Below are positions 1-8,154 of a DNA stretch of 64,000 nucleotides, piece after piece; the first letter of the stretch is position 1; each line of letters starts with the position of its first letter. Position numbers and translations under genes: made by a program. This stretch comes from Brachyspira pilosicoli P43/6/78. GTDB taxonomy: Bacteria; Spirochaetota; Brachyspiria; Brachyspirales; Brachyspiraceae. The notes under the pieces were generated by a model. That model saw only the letters and a program-made list of their open reading frames with translations, was not told where the DNA came from and ran no database searches. The stretch covers positions 1,922,001 to 1,986,000 of the forward strand of contig NC_019908.1 in the NCBI RefSeq assembly GCF_000325665.1, written 5' to 3'.

Positions 1-1
1 T

Positions 2-322
2 ATAATACTTTATTTCTCTTTTATATCATCTGTTCTTTCTTTAATATTTGCTAAAACTTTTGTAATGCCTAATTTGTATGAGTTTTTAATGCTTATTCTA
101 ATAGGCGTATTTGCAGGCTTTGGTCAATTCTTTTTAACAGTCTCTTATAAAGAAGCTCCTGTTTCTACTGTAAGCATATTCAATTATACTGGTCTTATAT
201 TTTCTTATTTGATAAGCGTTTTATTTTTTAATGAGTTAATAGACTTTTATTCTATTATAGGAATGCTTTTAACTATTTCTGCTGCTTTAATTGTGTATTT
301 TTACAAGTTAAAGTTTAAGTAA
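2..322 (+). CDS. EamA/DMT-family membrane transporter, 3' fragment
   Basis: The open frame runs in from the left edge without a stop, so the 5' part of the gene lies outside the window and an internal ATG at 65 is not the start. About 106 residues are visible. They are very hydrophobic, with three to four membrane segments and the pattern APVSTVSIFNYTGLIFS followed by a final helix, which is typical of the last half of an EamA (drug/metabolite transporter) domain. Substrate cannot be told. The gene ends 90 bases before a promoter for the next unit. Confidence 0.7.
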   Translation: MILYFSFISSVLSLIFAKTFVMPNLYEFLMLILIGVFAGFGQFFLTVSYKEAPVSTVSIFNYTGLIFSYLISVLFFNELIDFYSIIGMLLTISAALIVYFYKLKFK

Positions 323-410
323 AGCTTTCAAAATTTGTATAAAATGTAGCGTAGTATAGTTTACATTATATTTACAATACAATATTTTTTGTAAAATTAA
401 TTTATACTTC

Positions 411-439
411 TTTACAAAACAATTAAAATATACTATAAT
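411..439 (+). promoter_or_regulatory. sigma-70 type promoter for the small membrane protein operon
   Basis: TTTACA at 411-416 and TATAAT at 434-439 are separated by 17 bases, close to the consensus. A ribosome-binding site AAAGGAG at about 478-484 and the ATG at 492 follow. Other A/T-rich hexamers nearby could also serve. Confidence 0.5.
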
Positions 440-491
440 TATAATATAAGGTTAAATAATTCCTTAAATACATAAAAAAAGGAGATTATTT

Positions 492-671
492 ATGAGAAGT
501 TTAATAATTTTGGCTATGAGTTTAGTTGTTGGATTAAAGGCTTATGGTTTTGATTTAATAGAAGATACTTTTGATTTTATATTTGATGATTTGGCTAAGG
601 TGATTGGTGTAATAGTGATAATAGCCGTTATATTTTATTTTGTAAGGAAGTATTTAAGAAAGTCTAATTGA
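492..671 (+). CDS. small membrane protein, 59 aa, first of three related genes
   Basis: A 59-residue ORF with a strong Shine-Dalgarno (AAAGGAG) eight bases before ATG. The N-terminus (MRSLIILAMSLVVGLKAYG) looks like a signal peptide ending before GFDLIEDTFDFIFDDLA, followed by one hydrophobic helix (VIGVIVIIAVIFYF) and a basic tail. The same GFDLIEDTF(D/E)F(I/L)F(D/E)D core is in the next gene, so the two are paralogues. Predicted topology: short acidic segment outside the inner membrane, one anchor, basic end in the cytoplasm. Function unknown. Confidence 0.7.
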   Translation: MRSLIILAMSLVVGLKAYGFDLIEDTFDFIFDDLAKVIGVIVIIAVIFYFVRKYLRKSN

Positions 672-690
672 TTTGGTATTTGGAGTTACA

Positions 691-981
691 ATGAAAAAAA
701 TAATAATATTTATAATATCATGTAATTTTCTTTATGGCTTTGATTTAATAGAAGATACATTTGAGTTTTTATTTGAAGATGTTGCTCAGGTACTTGGTAT
801 TATAGCTATGATACTAGTTGCTATGTATTTTATTAAAAAAATTTTGAGAGAAGATTCAAACAGTTCTAACAGTTCTAAGAGATTTTCTTATCATAGAGAA
901 GAAGAGGATAATAACAGAACTGATATAGTAAAAAGAGATAGCTCTAGGGTTTATGATATAAAGAGCAACAAAGATAATTAA
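691..981 (+). CDS. small membrane protein, 96 aa, paralogue of the preceding gene
   Basis: ATG at 691 is preceded by GGAG five bases upstream; an in-frame TTG at 673 is less likely. Residues 1-15 form a signal-like segment, then GFDLIEDTFEFLFEDVA repeats the core of the upstream protein, then one membrane helix (VLGIIAMILVAMYFI), then about 50 residues of charged Ser/Asn/Arg/Lys/Asp-rich tail absent from its neighbour. It starts 19 bases after the upstream stop, so the genes are co-transcribed. Function unknown; it does not resemble a known toxin or holin closely enough to name. Confidence 0.7.
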   Translation: MKKIIIFIISCNFLYGFDLIEDTFEFLFEDVAQVLGIIAMILVAMYFIKKILREDSNSSNSSKRFSYHREEEDNNRTDIVKRDSSRVYDIKSNKDN

Positions 982-1023
982 ATAAGCATTAATTTAAAGT
1001 TAATTAAAAAAGGAGTAATATTT

Positions 1024-1236
1024 ATGAAATATTTAATAATATCTTTAGTATCAATATTTTTTATATTTATAATTGTAGGAATGGTTTTTCTTTTTAGAGG
1101 AAACCCAGGATATTTAAATTATTATTTATTAGATAATTTAGATGATATAGTAGAGGGTGTATTTGAGCTTATTGTTTTAGGTATAGTTGCTGTTATAGGT
1201 GTGGCATTTTTGAAAAAGATTTGGCATAAGCTATAA
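1024..1236 (+). CDS. small membrane protein, 70 aa, third member of the cluster
   Basis: AAAAAAGGAG precedes the ATG. The protein has an N-terminal helix (residues 4-24), a short extracytoplasmic stretch rich in Asn, Tyr and Leu, an acidic LDDIVEGVFEL segment and a second helix (IVLGIVAVIGVAFL) ending in KKIWHKL. The acidic segment followed by a helix and a basic end copies the layout of the two upstream genes, although sequence similarity is weaker. Likely part of the same transcript. Function unknown. Confidence 0.65.
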   Translation: MKYLIISLVSIFFIFIIVGMVFLFRGNPGYLNYYLLDNLDDIVEGVFELIVLGIVAVIGVAFLKKIWHKL

Positions 1237-1321
1237 TTAATATATTTGAGGAATATTTTATGCTTGCTATTTATAAATTATTTAATATACTTATATAATA
1301 ATATTTTCTCGGAGTATAAAG

Positions 1322-3268
1322 GTGAAGTATATTAAATATTTATTAGTATTATTGGTTTTTAATTTTTCGTTGTTTGCTTTAACAGAAGCTGAGCAAAGTT
1401 TATTTGATGCTGTAAACAGAAAAGATTATCAAAATGTTTCTACAATACTAAGCAGTTCTCCAGACATTAACATTAATGCTTCTGATATGGAAGGATACAC
1501 ATCTTTGCACAGAGCTATTGTTAATAATGATTTAAACACTGTGATGGAACTTTTAAAGAATGAGAATATTGATGTTAATTCAAAATTGGGAATAGAAGTT
1601 TCAATAGACGGTTGGTATTTAGGAGGAGCTACACCTTTAATATTAGCTTCATATTTAGGATATACTGATATTGTAAATGCGTTAATAGAGAAAGGCGTAG
1701 ATGTTAAGGCTAAAGATGATGTTGATGGCTGTATGGCTATACATTTAGCTGCGGCAAACGGAAAGAATGATGTTATTAATATTTTATTAGATGTAGATGC
1801 TTCAAATATAAATGATGTAGACAATAGAGGAAATACTCCATTACATTGGGCTTCTATGAAAGACAGAGCTGATACAGTTTCACTTCTTATAGAGAATGGT
1901 GCTGATATAGAAGCTAAGGATATAGATAATTGGACTGCTTTACATTATGCTGCTGCTTTTGCTTCACTTCAAACAGTTGAGGCTTTAGTAGATAATGGTG
2001 CAGATAAAAATAGCCTTACAAAAGACGGCAACATTCCTGTTAATTATGCTAAAGATGAAACTATAAAAACTTATTTATCTGGCGGAAAAATAGGAAGAGA
2101 AGATACTGAAGAAGTTGTAGAAGAAGAAACTACAGAAACAGAAGAAACTACTGAAAATACTGAAACTTCTGAAACTATTGCAGAAGATGAATTAAATAAT
2201 GAATTAGATACTACTCAAAATGGAAGCATAGTTGATCCCACTGTAGTAGATTTAGACCCTAAACAATTAGAGCTTTTAATCGCTGTAAAAAATAATGATA
2301 TTATAGCTGTTAATGCTTTATTAAAAGAAAATGTTAATCCTAATTTCGTAGATGAAGAAGGTTATTCACCATTACATAGAGCTGTATTAAATAATAATTT
2401 AGATGTAGTTAATGTTTTGCTTAGCTACAAAGATATAGATACAGAAATTAAACTTCCTTATGAGGCAAGTGTTGATGATTGGTATTTGGGAGGAGCTACT
2501 CCTTTACTTGTTGCTTCATATACTGGAAATGCTGATATAGTTAATGCTTTAATAGAGGCAGGAAGTGATATAAGAGCAAAAGATGATATAGATGGTGCTA
2601 CTACTATACATATAGCTTCTGCAAATGGAAACAATGAAGTTATTAATATTCTTCTAAATAAAGATAACACTTTAATAAATGAAGCAGACAGCATGAAAGA
2701 TACTCCATTACATTGGGCTTCTATAAAAAATCAAACAGATACTATCTCACTTCTTCTTGCAAACGGTGCAGATACAAAACTTGCAAACTCTGACGGAAAT
2801 ACTGTTTTACATTATGCTGCTATGTATGGCGATGTTAATACTGTTAATGTTTTACTTGAGGCTGATTCTTCTTTGGCAAGTGTAGAAAACAATGAAGGAA
2901 TTGCTCCTATTTATTATGCCATCGTTGTAAGCGATAATGATATATTATCATCTATAATCACTAACGGACAAATAGATATTAACAAAAAAGATTCTTTAGG
3001 ATATACTCCATTACACTATGCTGCTAATTATGGTAATATGGAAGCTGTTGTATTATTGGTTGAAGAGTTTAATGCTGATAAAACTATAGTAAATGATGAT
3101 AATTTTACTGCTTCAGATATAGCTGCTAATAATTCTTATTATACTATAGTTGAATATTTAGGCGGTACTGTAAATTATAATAATCAAAATAATACAGAAA
3201 ATGTTAAGCCAAGTATTGTACTTCCAGAATATAACAAGAAAAGAGATTTATCTAAAAAGTGGTGGTAA
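1322..3268 (+). CDS. secreted ankyrin-repeat protein with two duplicated halves
   Basis: The GTG start at 1322 has GGAG seven bases upstream and begins a signal peptide (MKYIKYLLVLLVFNFSLFA). Residues about 23-247 hold six or so ankyrin repeats (e.g. GNTPLHWAS, NWTALHYAA). An acidic Glu/Thr linker spans about 258-310. Residues about 315-600 carry a second set that matches the first repeat by repeat, including the same non-canonical insert DWYLGGATPL or GWYLGGATPL and the paired DTPLHWAS/NTPLHWAS repeats, plus two extra repeats. Ankyrin repeats bind proteins; the signal peptide points to the periplasm or surface. The C-terminus is basic. Partner unknown. Confidence 0.85.
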   Translation: MKYIKYLLVLLVFNFSLFALTEAEQSLFDAVNRKDYQNVSTILSSSPDININASDMEGYTSLHRAIVNNDLNTVMELLKNENIDVNSKLGIEVSIDGWYLGGATPLILASYLGYTDIVNALIEKGVDVKAKDDVDGCMAIHLAAANGKNDVINILLDVDASNINDVDNRGNTPLHWASMKDRADTVSLLIENGADIEAKDIDNWTALHYAAAFASLQTVEALVDNGADKNSLTKDGNIPVNYAKDETIKTYLSGGKIGREDTEEVVEEETTETEETTENTETSETIAEDELNNELDTTQNGSIVDPTVVDLDPKQLELLIAVKNNDIIAVNALLKENVNPNFVDEEGYSPLHRAVLNNNLDVVNVLLSYKDIDTEIKLPYEASVDDWYLGGATPLLVASYTGNADIVNALIEAGSDIRAKDDIDGATTIHIASANGNNEVINILLNKDNTLINEADSMKDTPLHWASIKNQTDTISLLLANGADTKLANSDGNTVLHYAAMYGDVNTVNVLLEADSSLASVENNEGIAPIYYAIVVSDNDILSSIITNGQIDINKKDSLGYTPLHYAANYGNMEAVVLLVEEFNADKTIVNDDNFTASDIAANNSYYTIVEYLGGTVNYNNQNNTENVKPSIVLPEYNKKRDLSKKWW

Positions 3269-3293
3269 AATAATAATTATTGAATAAAAAAAT

Positions 3294-3330
3294 AAAGAGG
3301 TTTAAAAATAATTTTTAAGCCTCTTTTTTT
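3294..3330 (+). terminator. rho-independent terminator of the ankyrin gene
   Basis: AAAGAGG at 3294-3300 pairs with CCTCTTT at 3320-3326; the intervening TTTAAAAA/TTTTTAA also pairs. A run of T follows. It lies 26 bases after the stop codon. Confidence 0.85.
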
Positions 3331-3430
3331 ATTGTATTTTTTATATAAATTTTATTAGATTTATTTAAAAACTAAATTAATAAATATTTATCTTGTTTTA
3401 ATTTACTGTTTGTATAAGTTTTTTTATTCA

Positions 3431-3660
3431 ACTTTTTCCCGCCTTACGCACCTAAAGGTACTTCCTTCGGTCGCAGAGTTTTCGCCCTTCGGGCACGCTT
3501 CGCGAAAGTGCAAGTGTTTTAACTTTGTATATTTGGAATATGTATAAACTATATTGTAATACCAACATTTCAAGCTAAAAAATGCAGCCTTTTTGCTTCT
3601 TTATGGCAATAAAAGAAGTGGGGGTGTGGGGGCTAGTCCCCACAAATAATTAAAATAAAA
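3431..3660. repeat. dispersed intergenic repeat R1, full copy
   Basis: This GC-richer block in an AT-rich gap contains a CCC-TTCG-GGG-like hairpin (GCCCTTCGGGC at about 3484-3494), then GCACGCTTCG, GAAAGTGCA, TTGGAATATGTA, AATGCAG, a TTGCTTCTTTAT...ATAAAAGAAG inverted repeat and a GGGG-CTAG-CCCC type hairpin near 3621-3640. The same modules in the same order recur at about 58775-59000; partial copies are at 11570-11650 and 59158-59215. No coding potential is visible. Rest of the 3269-3765 gap: the terminator and plain A/T-rich DNA. Confidence 0.8.
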
Positions 3661-3765
3661 ACAAAATAAATATTTATTTTATTAAATTTTTTTAACCATC
3701 AAAACGGCAAGTACTTTATTCTTATCAAATACAATAAATTTTATTTGAAGATGTATACACTCTGC

Positions 3766-4906
3766 TTACATATAATGCATCACTTCTCTTATAAACAAAT
3801 TATTCGATTTTGAAAGGTCTAAAACCTCAAGATAATTAGCATCGCTTCCGTCTTCATTTTTTTCAATAGAAAGTATTGGTCTTAAAGGTAAATTGGTGTT
3901 TTGCTGTATTACTCTAGCAGTTTGTCCGTTAGATAATTTTACTTTTGTATTATTCGGATAAAAACCTATAGCCTTTTGAAAATGTTTTACTATATCCATA
4001 TCAAAGTCTTTTTTTGAAAGCGATATAATAATTTTCATTGCCTTATCTGCAGAGCAAATTAAACCGTCATTTCCATTAACAATGAGATTATTAAACTTAT
4101 TTGCTATAGAAACCACTTTACTGTAAAGCCCTATATCTCTGTTTCCCTTACCAAAAGGATAACCGCTTCCGTCATATTTCTCATGATGTTCTAATATTAT
4201 ATCTGCAATATTGTCTTCCAAATTATCTCTCTTAGCAAGTTTGTATCCGTGCGTTGTATGTTCTTTTTAATATATTAATTTCATCTGCAGTTAAATTTTT
4301 TTTGTTTAATAAATATTCTTGAACTAATACTTTTCCTATATCATGAAGCAAAGCACCAAGCATAATATTAGATATATCAGCCTTTGTTAAATTCATTTCT
4401 ATTGCAGTAATGGCAGATAATGCAGCAACGTCCACTGCATGTTTATATATAGATTCATCTTTTCTTTTTAATATAGCTAAATAAGAATGAGCTTCTCTAT
4501 TTTCTAATATAGAATTAAGCATAATATCAACATCTTTTTTTAATTCTATAAAATCAACAGTACCATTATTTTTTGCTATGTTGTAAGCATTTTTAGTTTT
4601 TTCCATTGTTGTATTATTTACGTCCAAAGCTTTTTGGCTGTCAATTTTTAGTATCTCTTTGCCGTCTTCTTCTATTATCACTTTTTTATTTAATTGATTT
4701 TTTATGCTGTTATCAAAATTATTTTGATATTTATTGTCTATTAATTCAACAACAGATACTGTAGTAATATATTTTCTTTTTAATAATTCTATGGTACTTT
4801 TTGTTACAATAGAACCCATATCTATTATAATATTATCATCGCTGTCATATACATTAGAAGCTATTTTCATTCCTTCTTTAAGCTCTATTGTTGGTATAGT
4901 AAACAT
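3766..4906 (-). pseudogene. HD-GYP domain protein (cyclic di-GMP phosphodiesterase family), frameshifted
   Basis: Reading from 4906, the first frame gives 214 good residues: an N-terminal segment typical of HD-GYP proteins (IELKEGMKIASNVYD), KHAVDV with the first His at 156, and LLHDIGK with the HD pair at 188-189. It then drifts to a stop at 4232. In the next frame the protein continues correctly as KEHTTHGYKLAKRDN and HHEKYDGSGYP, the GYP signature. Removing one A from the A5 run (T5 at 4264-4268 on the plus strand) rejoins both parts into about 379 residues. All metal-binding and GYP motifs are present, so an intact version would be expected to hydrolyse cyclic di-GMP. Whether the shift is real decay, slippage or a sequence error cannot be told here. 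It lies downstream of rsmI on the same strand. Confidence 0.85.
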
Positions 4907-4965
4907 ATTCTCTCCGTTTTTTTATATATATTTTTCGGAATTAAATATTGTTTAATGCAATTATA

Positions 4966-5640
4966 TTATTTTATTACTAATACAAACTCTCTTTTTTTGT
5001 TTTCAGCATATTTAGAACAAAGAACTCCAATTTCATCTATTATAATATCTTCTGTAGGCAGAGTTAAATCCATACATAAAGCAACTATTTTGTTTTTTGA
5101 ATATATTTTTTTAACAGCATTAAGCACTTTTGAAAGCCTATAAGGAGTATCCAAAACTATAACAGGAACATTTAATTTTTTTAATTCTATCAGCTTTCTC
5201 TCTCTTTCTCTGTCATCTCTAGGCAAAAGACCGGCATAATAAAACTCTCTAAAATTAAAAGGTAAACACATAATAGCCGCTGTAACACTGCTTACACCGG
5301 GTATGGGTTTTACTTTTATATTATAAGAATAACAATATTCAAGAAGCTCTCTTCCTGGGTCTTCCAAAGCCGGTGTTCCGCAATCACTGATGAGAGAGAC
5401 AGTCTTACAATTTAATATTTTTATCATTATATCATCAATGTCTTTACCTTTTTTTGTATGCTCGCTAAACTCTATTAATTTTGATTTATCTATATTAAGG
5501 TTAAGATTTTTAAAAAGCGTAGTAGCCTCTCTAAAACTTTCAACCAATATAATGTCGCTTTCAGTTAATATTTCTTTAAGCCTCTCTGTGTTATCTTTGT
5601 AATTACCAATATCTCTCGAAGCTATATAAACTACAGGCAT
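4966..5640 (-). CDS. rsmI: RsmI-like SAM-dependent methyltransferase (tetrapyrrole methylase fold)
   Basis: About 224 residues. RsmI methylates the 2'-O of C1402 in 16S rRNA. The match shows in VYIASRDIGNYKDNTERLKE at the N-terminus, SDCGTPALEDPG near residues 86-97, IPGVSS near 114-119 and the GLLPRDDRERERK segment typical of RsmI. It is divergent: the usual EDTR is ESFR, and the protein is shorter than the E. coli enzyme. ATG at 5640 or the TTG just upstream (5643) may start it; the GAGGAG ribosome site lies inside the last codons of the upstream amidase (M-R-R-K-stop), so translation is coupled. Another member of the tetrapyrrole methylase family remains possible. Confidence 0.75.
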   Translation of the reverse strand: MPVVYIASRDIGNYKDNTERLKEILTESDIILVESFREATTLFKNLNLNIDKSKLIEFSEHTKKGKDIDDIMIKILNCKTVSLISDCGTPALEDPGRELLEYCYSYNIKVKPIPGVSSVTAAIMCLPFNFREFYYAGLLPRDDRERERKLIELKKLNVPVIVLDTPYRLSKVLNAVKKIYSKNKIVALCMDLTLPTEDIIIDEIGVLCSKYAENKKREFVLVIK

Positions 5641-5644
5641 CAAA

Positions 5645-6688
5645 TTATTTTCTCCTCATTATAATATTTTTATTAGTATGCATATAATCCCAATTATTAT
5701 TTACTATATTATTGCTTATAAATATATTTGTAAAGAATGTATTTGTAAGGAAGTTATTAGCTTTAGAGCGTTCATAAGCTTCATTAAGTTTTTTAACTTT
5801 TAGGTTCAAAGCTCTTGCTATACTGTATGTTTCTTTGTCTATGTTGCCGTCTATATCATTAGTTCTAAACCTGCATTGAAAAGCATATAGCACTTTTCTT
5901 GATTCATAATCCCACACATTATTAGTAGGCATACTTGTATATCCATATTTTATAAACTCATTTTTTATATCCATTACAGTAGCTCTTCTATAATCATTAC
6001 TCATCATAAAGTTACTATAATCTTCTTCATCATACCATATACCCAAATCATATTCATCGTATAATCTTTTCCAAGGGAATTTTGGTCCTGGGTCTTTTTT
6101 TCTGTATGGTGCTATATCTGAATGCCCTAATATATTATAAGGTCTCACTCCATATTTATCTACAAGCTCTCTAAGAAGATATGCTACTTTCTCTATTTGT
6201 GATTCATCATACTCTAAATATTCATCATATGGAGTAAAGTATAAATTTTCAAGCTGTCTTTTATTCATTCTTGCAAGCTGCTGCGGGGTGTTTGTTACTT
6301 TTTGTATATATCCCAAATTTACAATTTCTATTCCAACAGAACTATCATTAATGCTGTATCTATTTTGGTACATTGTAATTCCAGCATGCCAAGCTCTGTT
6401 TGTGTCATCTACAAGTTTATATATAGGTTCATTAGCTCTTGTTGTTATTAAATAATGCGAAGATACACCAGGGTCTGTTAATACTTTTAGAGACATATCA
6501 TCATCTAATGCTGTGTAGTGAAGTATTATATAATTAATTCTTAAATTGTATGAACCAGATTTATAAAGTGTTGATATTCTAGGGGCTTTTTTTCTTTTGT
6601 TTATGGCAGGGGCAGTAATTTCTTCTGTGTTGTTTGAGCAAGAAATAACTATACTTACAATCAGCAACATAAAAATATTTTTAAACAT
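5645..6688 (-). CDS. AmiD-like N-acetylmuramoyl-L-alanine amidase lipoprotein
   Basis: 347 residues. A lipoprotein signal (LLIVSIVISC, Cys 17) is followed by an Amidase_2 domain with ILHYTA (zinc His 57), GVSSHYLI, AWHAG, VGIEIVN and the signature GHSDIAPYRKKDPGPKFPW. A helical C-terminal part around residues 240-300 resembles the peptidoglycan-binding region found in AmiD. It should cleave the amide bond between MurNAc and L-Ala in the periplasm from a membrane-anchored position. Its ATG overlaps the end of the CHAT gene by eight bases with GGAG nine bases upstream, and it abuts rsmI, so these genes form one transcript. Confidence 0.85.
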   Translation of the reverse strand: MFKNIFMLLIVSIVISCSNNTEEITAPAINKRKKAPRISTLYKSGSYNLRINYIILHYTALDDDMSLKVLTDPGVSSHYLITTRANEPIYKLVDDTNRAWHAGITMYQNRYSINDSSVGIEIVNLGYIQKVTNTPQQLARMNKRQLENLYFTPYDEYLEYDESQIEKVAYLLRELVDKYGVRPYNILGHSDIAPYRKKDPGPKFPWKRLYDEYDLGIWYDEEDYSNFMMSNDYRRATVMDIKNEFIKYGYTSMPTNNVWDYESRKVLYAFQCRFRTNDIDGNIDKETYSIARALNLKVKKLNEAYERSKANNFLTNTFFTNIFISNNIVNNNWDYMHTNKNIIMRRK

Positions 6689-7985
6689 AACAAGCTACTC
6701 CATTAAATCTATAACGCATAAAACCATTATAATTGTCTTTTATCTCTATATGTGCAAAATGAAATGCCTGAGCCGTATTTATTCTAGAATGCTTATGAAG
6801 TAAATTTGAATAAAAACTCATAACAAAATCATTATATATATTATCGGATAAACTTCCAATTCCAGAAACTACAGTGTTTACACCGCATGATAAAAATGAT
6901 TTTACTATATTGCTGTCATTCATATTGCATGCATTAATAAAAATCAATTTAGGCGGATTCTCTAATGCAGAAATATTATTCAATATATAATCTTTACTTA
7001 AAGATAAACCATTCGAATGACCATGCGTAATAATATGCACTATATCATAATTTTCTAAAACTTTTACAAACTCAAAATAATTATGTTCTTTTTTATACAC
7101 ATCAATATTTAAATTGTTATTAGCAGATAATTTTTTTAATAAATCAATTTCTTTTTCATCATTTATATCATCATATGGTATTGATACTACAGCTATTTTT
7201 CTACTATTTGTAATTTTTTTATGCATCACATTAACAGCACTAATATAAGAAAATATTATTTTTTCGGATAAGAATTTATTATTGTATGATAATATATCCC
7301 AAGGTATTGAAGAAGTTGTTTCATCAAGATTTAAATAAACTATTCTAAATCCTTCAAATAAATGTTCTCTAAAATCCTTTTCTGGTATGAGCATATTCAT
7401 TAAATAATTTCCAATTTCTAAATACTTGCTTATATTATCATTTTCGCTATTTGCTTTTTTTAATAATCTTAAATATTCTTTATATATGCTGTTGTATGCA
7501 TCAAAATCAAAAGGCTTTTTATATTCTGCAATATATAATGACGGATAAGTTTCTATTGCTTTATAATGAAATATATATTCTTTTTTATTATGTTTTTCTT
7601 TATGCTTTTCTATAGAGCAGCTTAAAAATGTTTGAGAGATATTTTCATTTAATAAAACTAATCTCTCTTTTAACTTTGAAAAAATATTTTCATCTATATT
7701 ATAAATTGAAAAGTCATTATATTTTTCTTTGAGATTGTAATATATTCCTCTTCTTTTTTTATAAGTGTCTGTTATGTTTAAATATAAAAAACTATCTTCT
7801 TCAGTTTTAGTATTTAAATCTATTTCATATGTGCCGTATAATTTATTTTTTTCATTGTCGTATAAAAAGATATTTATTTTTTCTTTCTTGTTTATTTTTT
7901 TAAATTGAGTTTTTTTTATTTTGATGCATTCAAAATTTGAAGAGTCAAAAAAGTTTTTATTTTGCGTTATAATATAATTACTCAT
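6681..7985 (-). CDS. CHAT-domain protein (caspase-like cysteine protease fold)
   Basis: 434 residues with no signal peptide or membrane helix, so cytoplasmic. The C-terminal half has the CHAT pattern: SIPWDILSYNNKFLSEKI (about 225-245), then DIVHIITHGHSNGLSL with the expected catalytic His at about 321, then PKLIFINACNM with the expected Cys at about 353, then GVNTVVSGIG and a final YNDFVMSFYSNLL helix. Both members of the His-Cys dyad are present. The N-terminal 200 residues are Lys/Ile/Asn-rich and unrecognised, possibly a sensor or binding region. CHAT proteins act as proteases in separase-like, gasdermin-cleaving and CRISPR-linked systems. No such partner is adjacent; the next gene is a cell-wall amidase. 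Substrate unknown. Confidence 0.85.
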   Translation of the reverse strand: MSNYIITQNKNFFDSSNFECIKIKKTQFKKINKKEKINIFLYDNEKNKLYGTYEIDLNTKTEEDSFLYLNITDTYKKRRGIYYNLKEKYNDFSIYNIDENIFSKLKERLVLLNENISQTFLSCSIEKHKEKHNKKEYIFHYKAIETYPSLYIAEYKKPFDFDAYNSIYKEYLRLLKKANSENDNISKYLEIGNYLMNMLIPEKDFREHLFEGFRIVYLNLDETTSSIPWDILSYNNKFLSEKIIFSYISAVNVMHKKITNSRKIAVVSIPYDDINDEKEIDLLKKLSANNNLNIDVYKKEHNYFEFVKVLENYDIVHIITHGHSNGLSLSKDYILNNISALENPPKLIFINACNMNDSNIVKSFLSCGVNTVVSGIGSLSDNIYNDFVMSFYSNLLHKHSRINTAQAFHFAHIEIKDNYNGFMRYRFNGVACYV

Positions 7986-8031
7986 AAAGTTTTTTACATA
8001 AATTATTGTTTTTAAGGATTCTTAATATAAA

Positions 8032-8059
8032 AACTCTAAATAATTTTTTAATTCAGAGT
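8032..8059 (-). terminator. terminator of the membrane glycosyltransferase gene
   Basis: On the minus strand ACTCTGAAT pairs with ATTTAGAGT around an A-rich loop, then TTTTTATAT follows. It separates the upstream glycosyltransferase from the CHAT gene. The 8060-8154 stretch is A/T-rich and holds nothing else I can support. Confidence 0.6.
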
Positions 8060-8154
8060 GCAATAATAAAAAGTTATTATTTAATATTAATTCCTATCAA
8101 GTATTTGTATTATATATTAAACATTTATAAAATAAAAGTTTATATTTATAATTT

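Noticed and set aside
673-690. TTG at 673 as start of the second small membrane protein
   Set aside because: The GGAG ribosome site lies inside it and fits ATG 691.
1429-2694. Minus-strand ORFs within the ankyrin gene
   Set aside because: Antisense shadows of the repeats; they recur in both halves because the gene is duplicated.
3431-3660. Possible CRISPR array
   Set aside because: The repeated parts are hairpin modules without regular spacers; no cas genes in the window.
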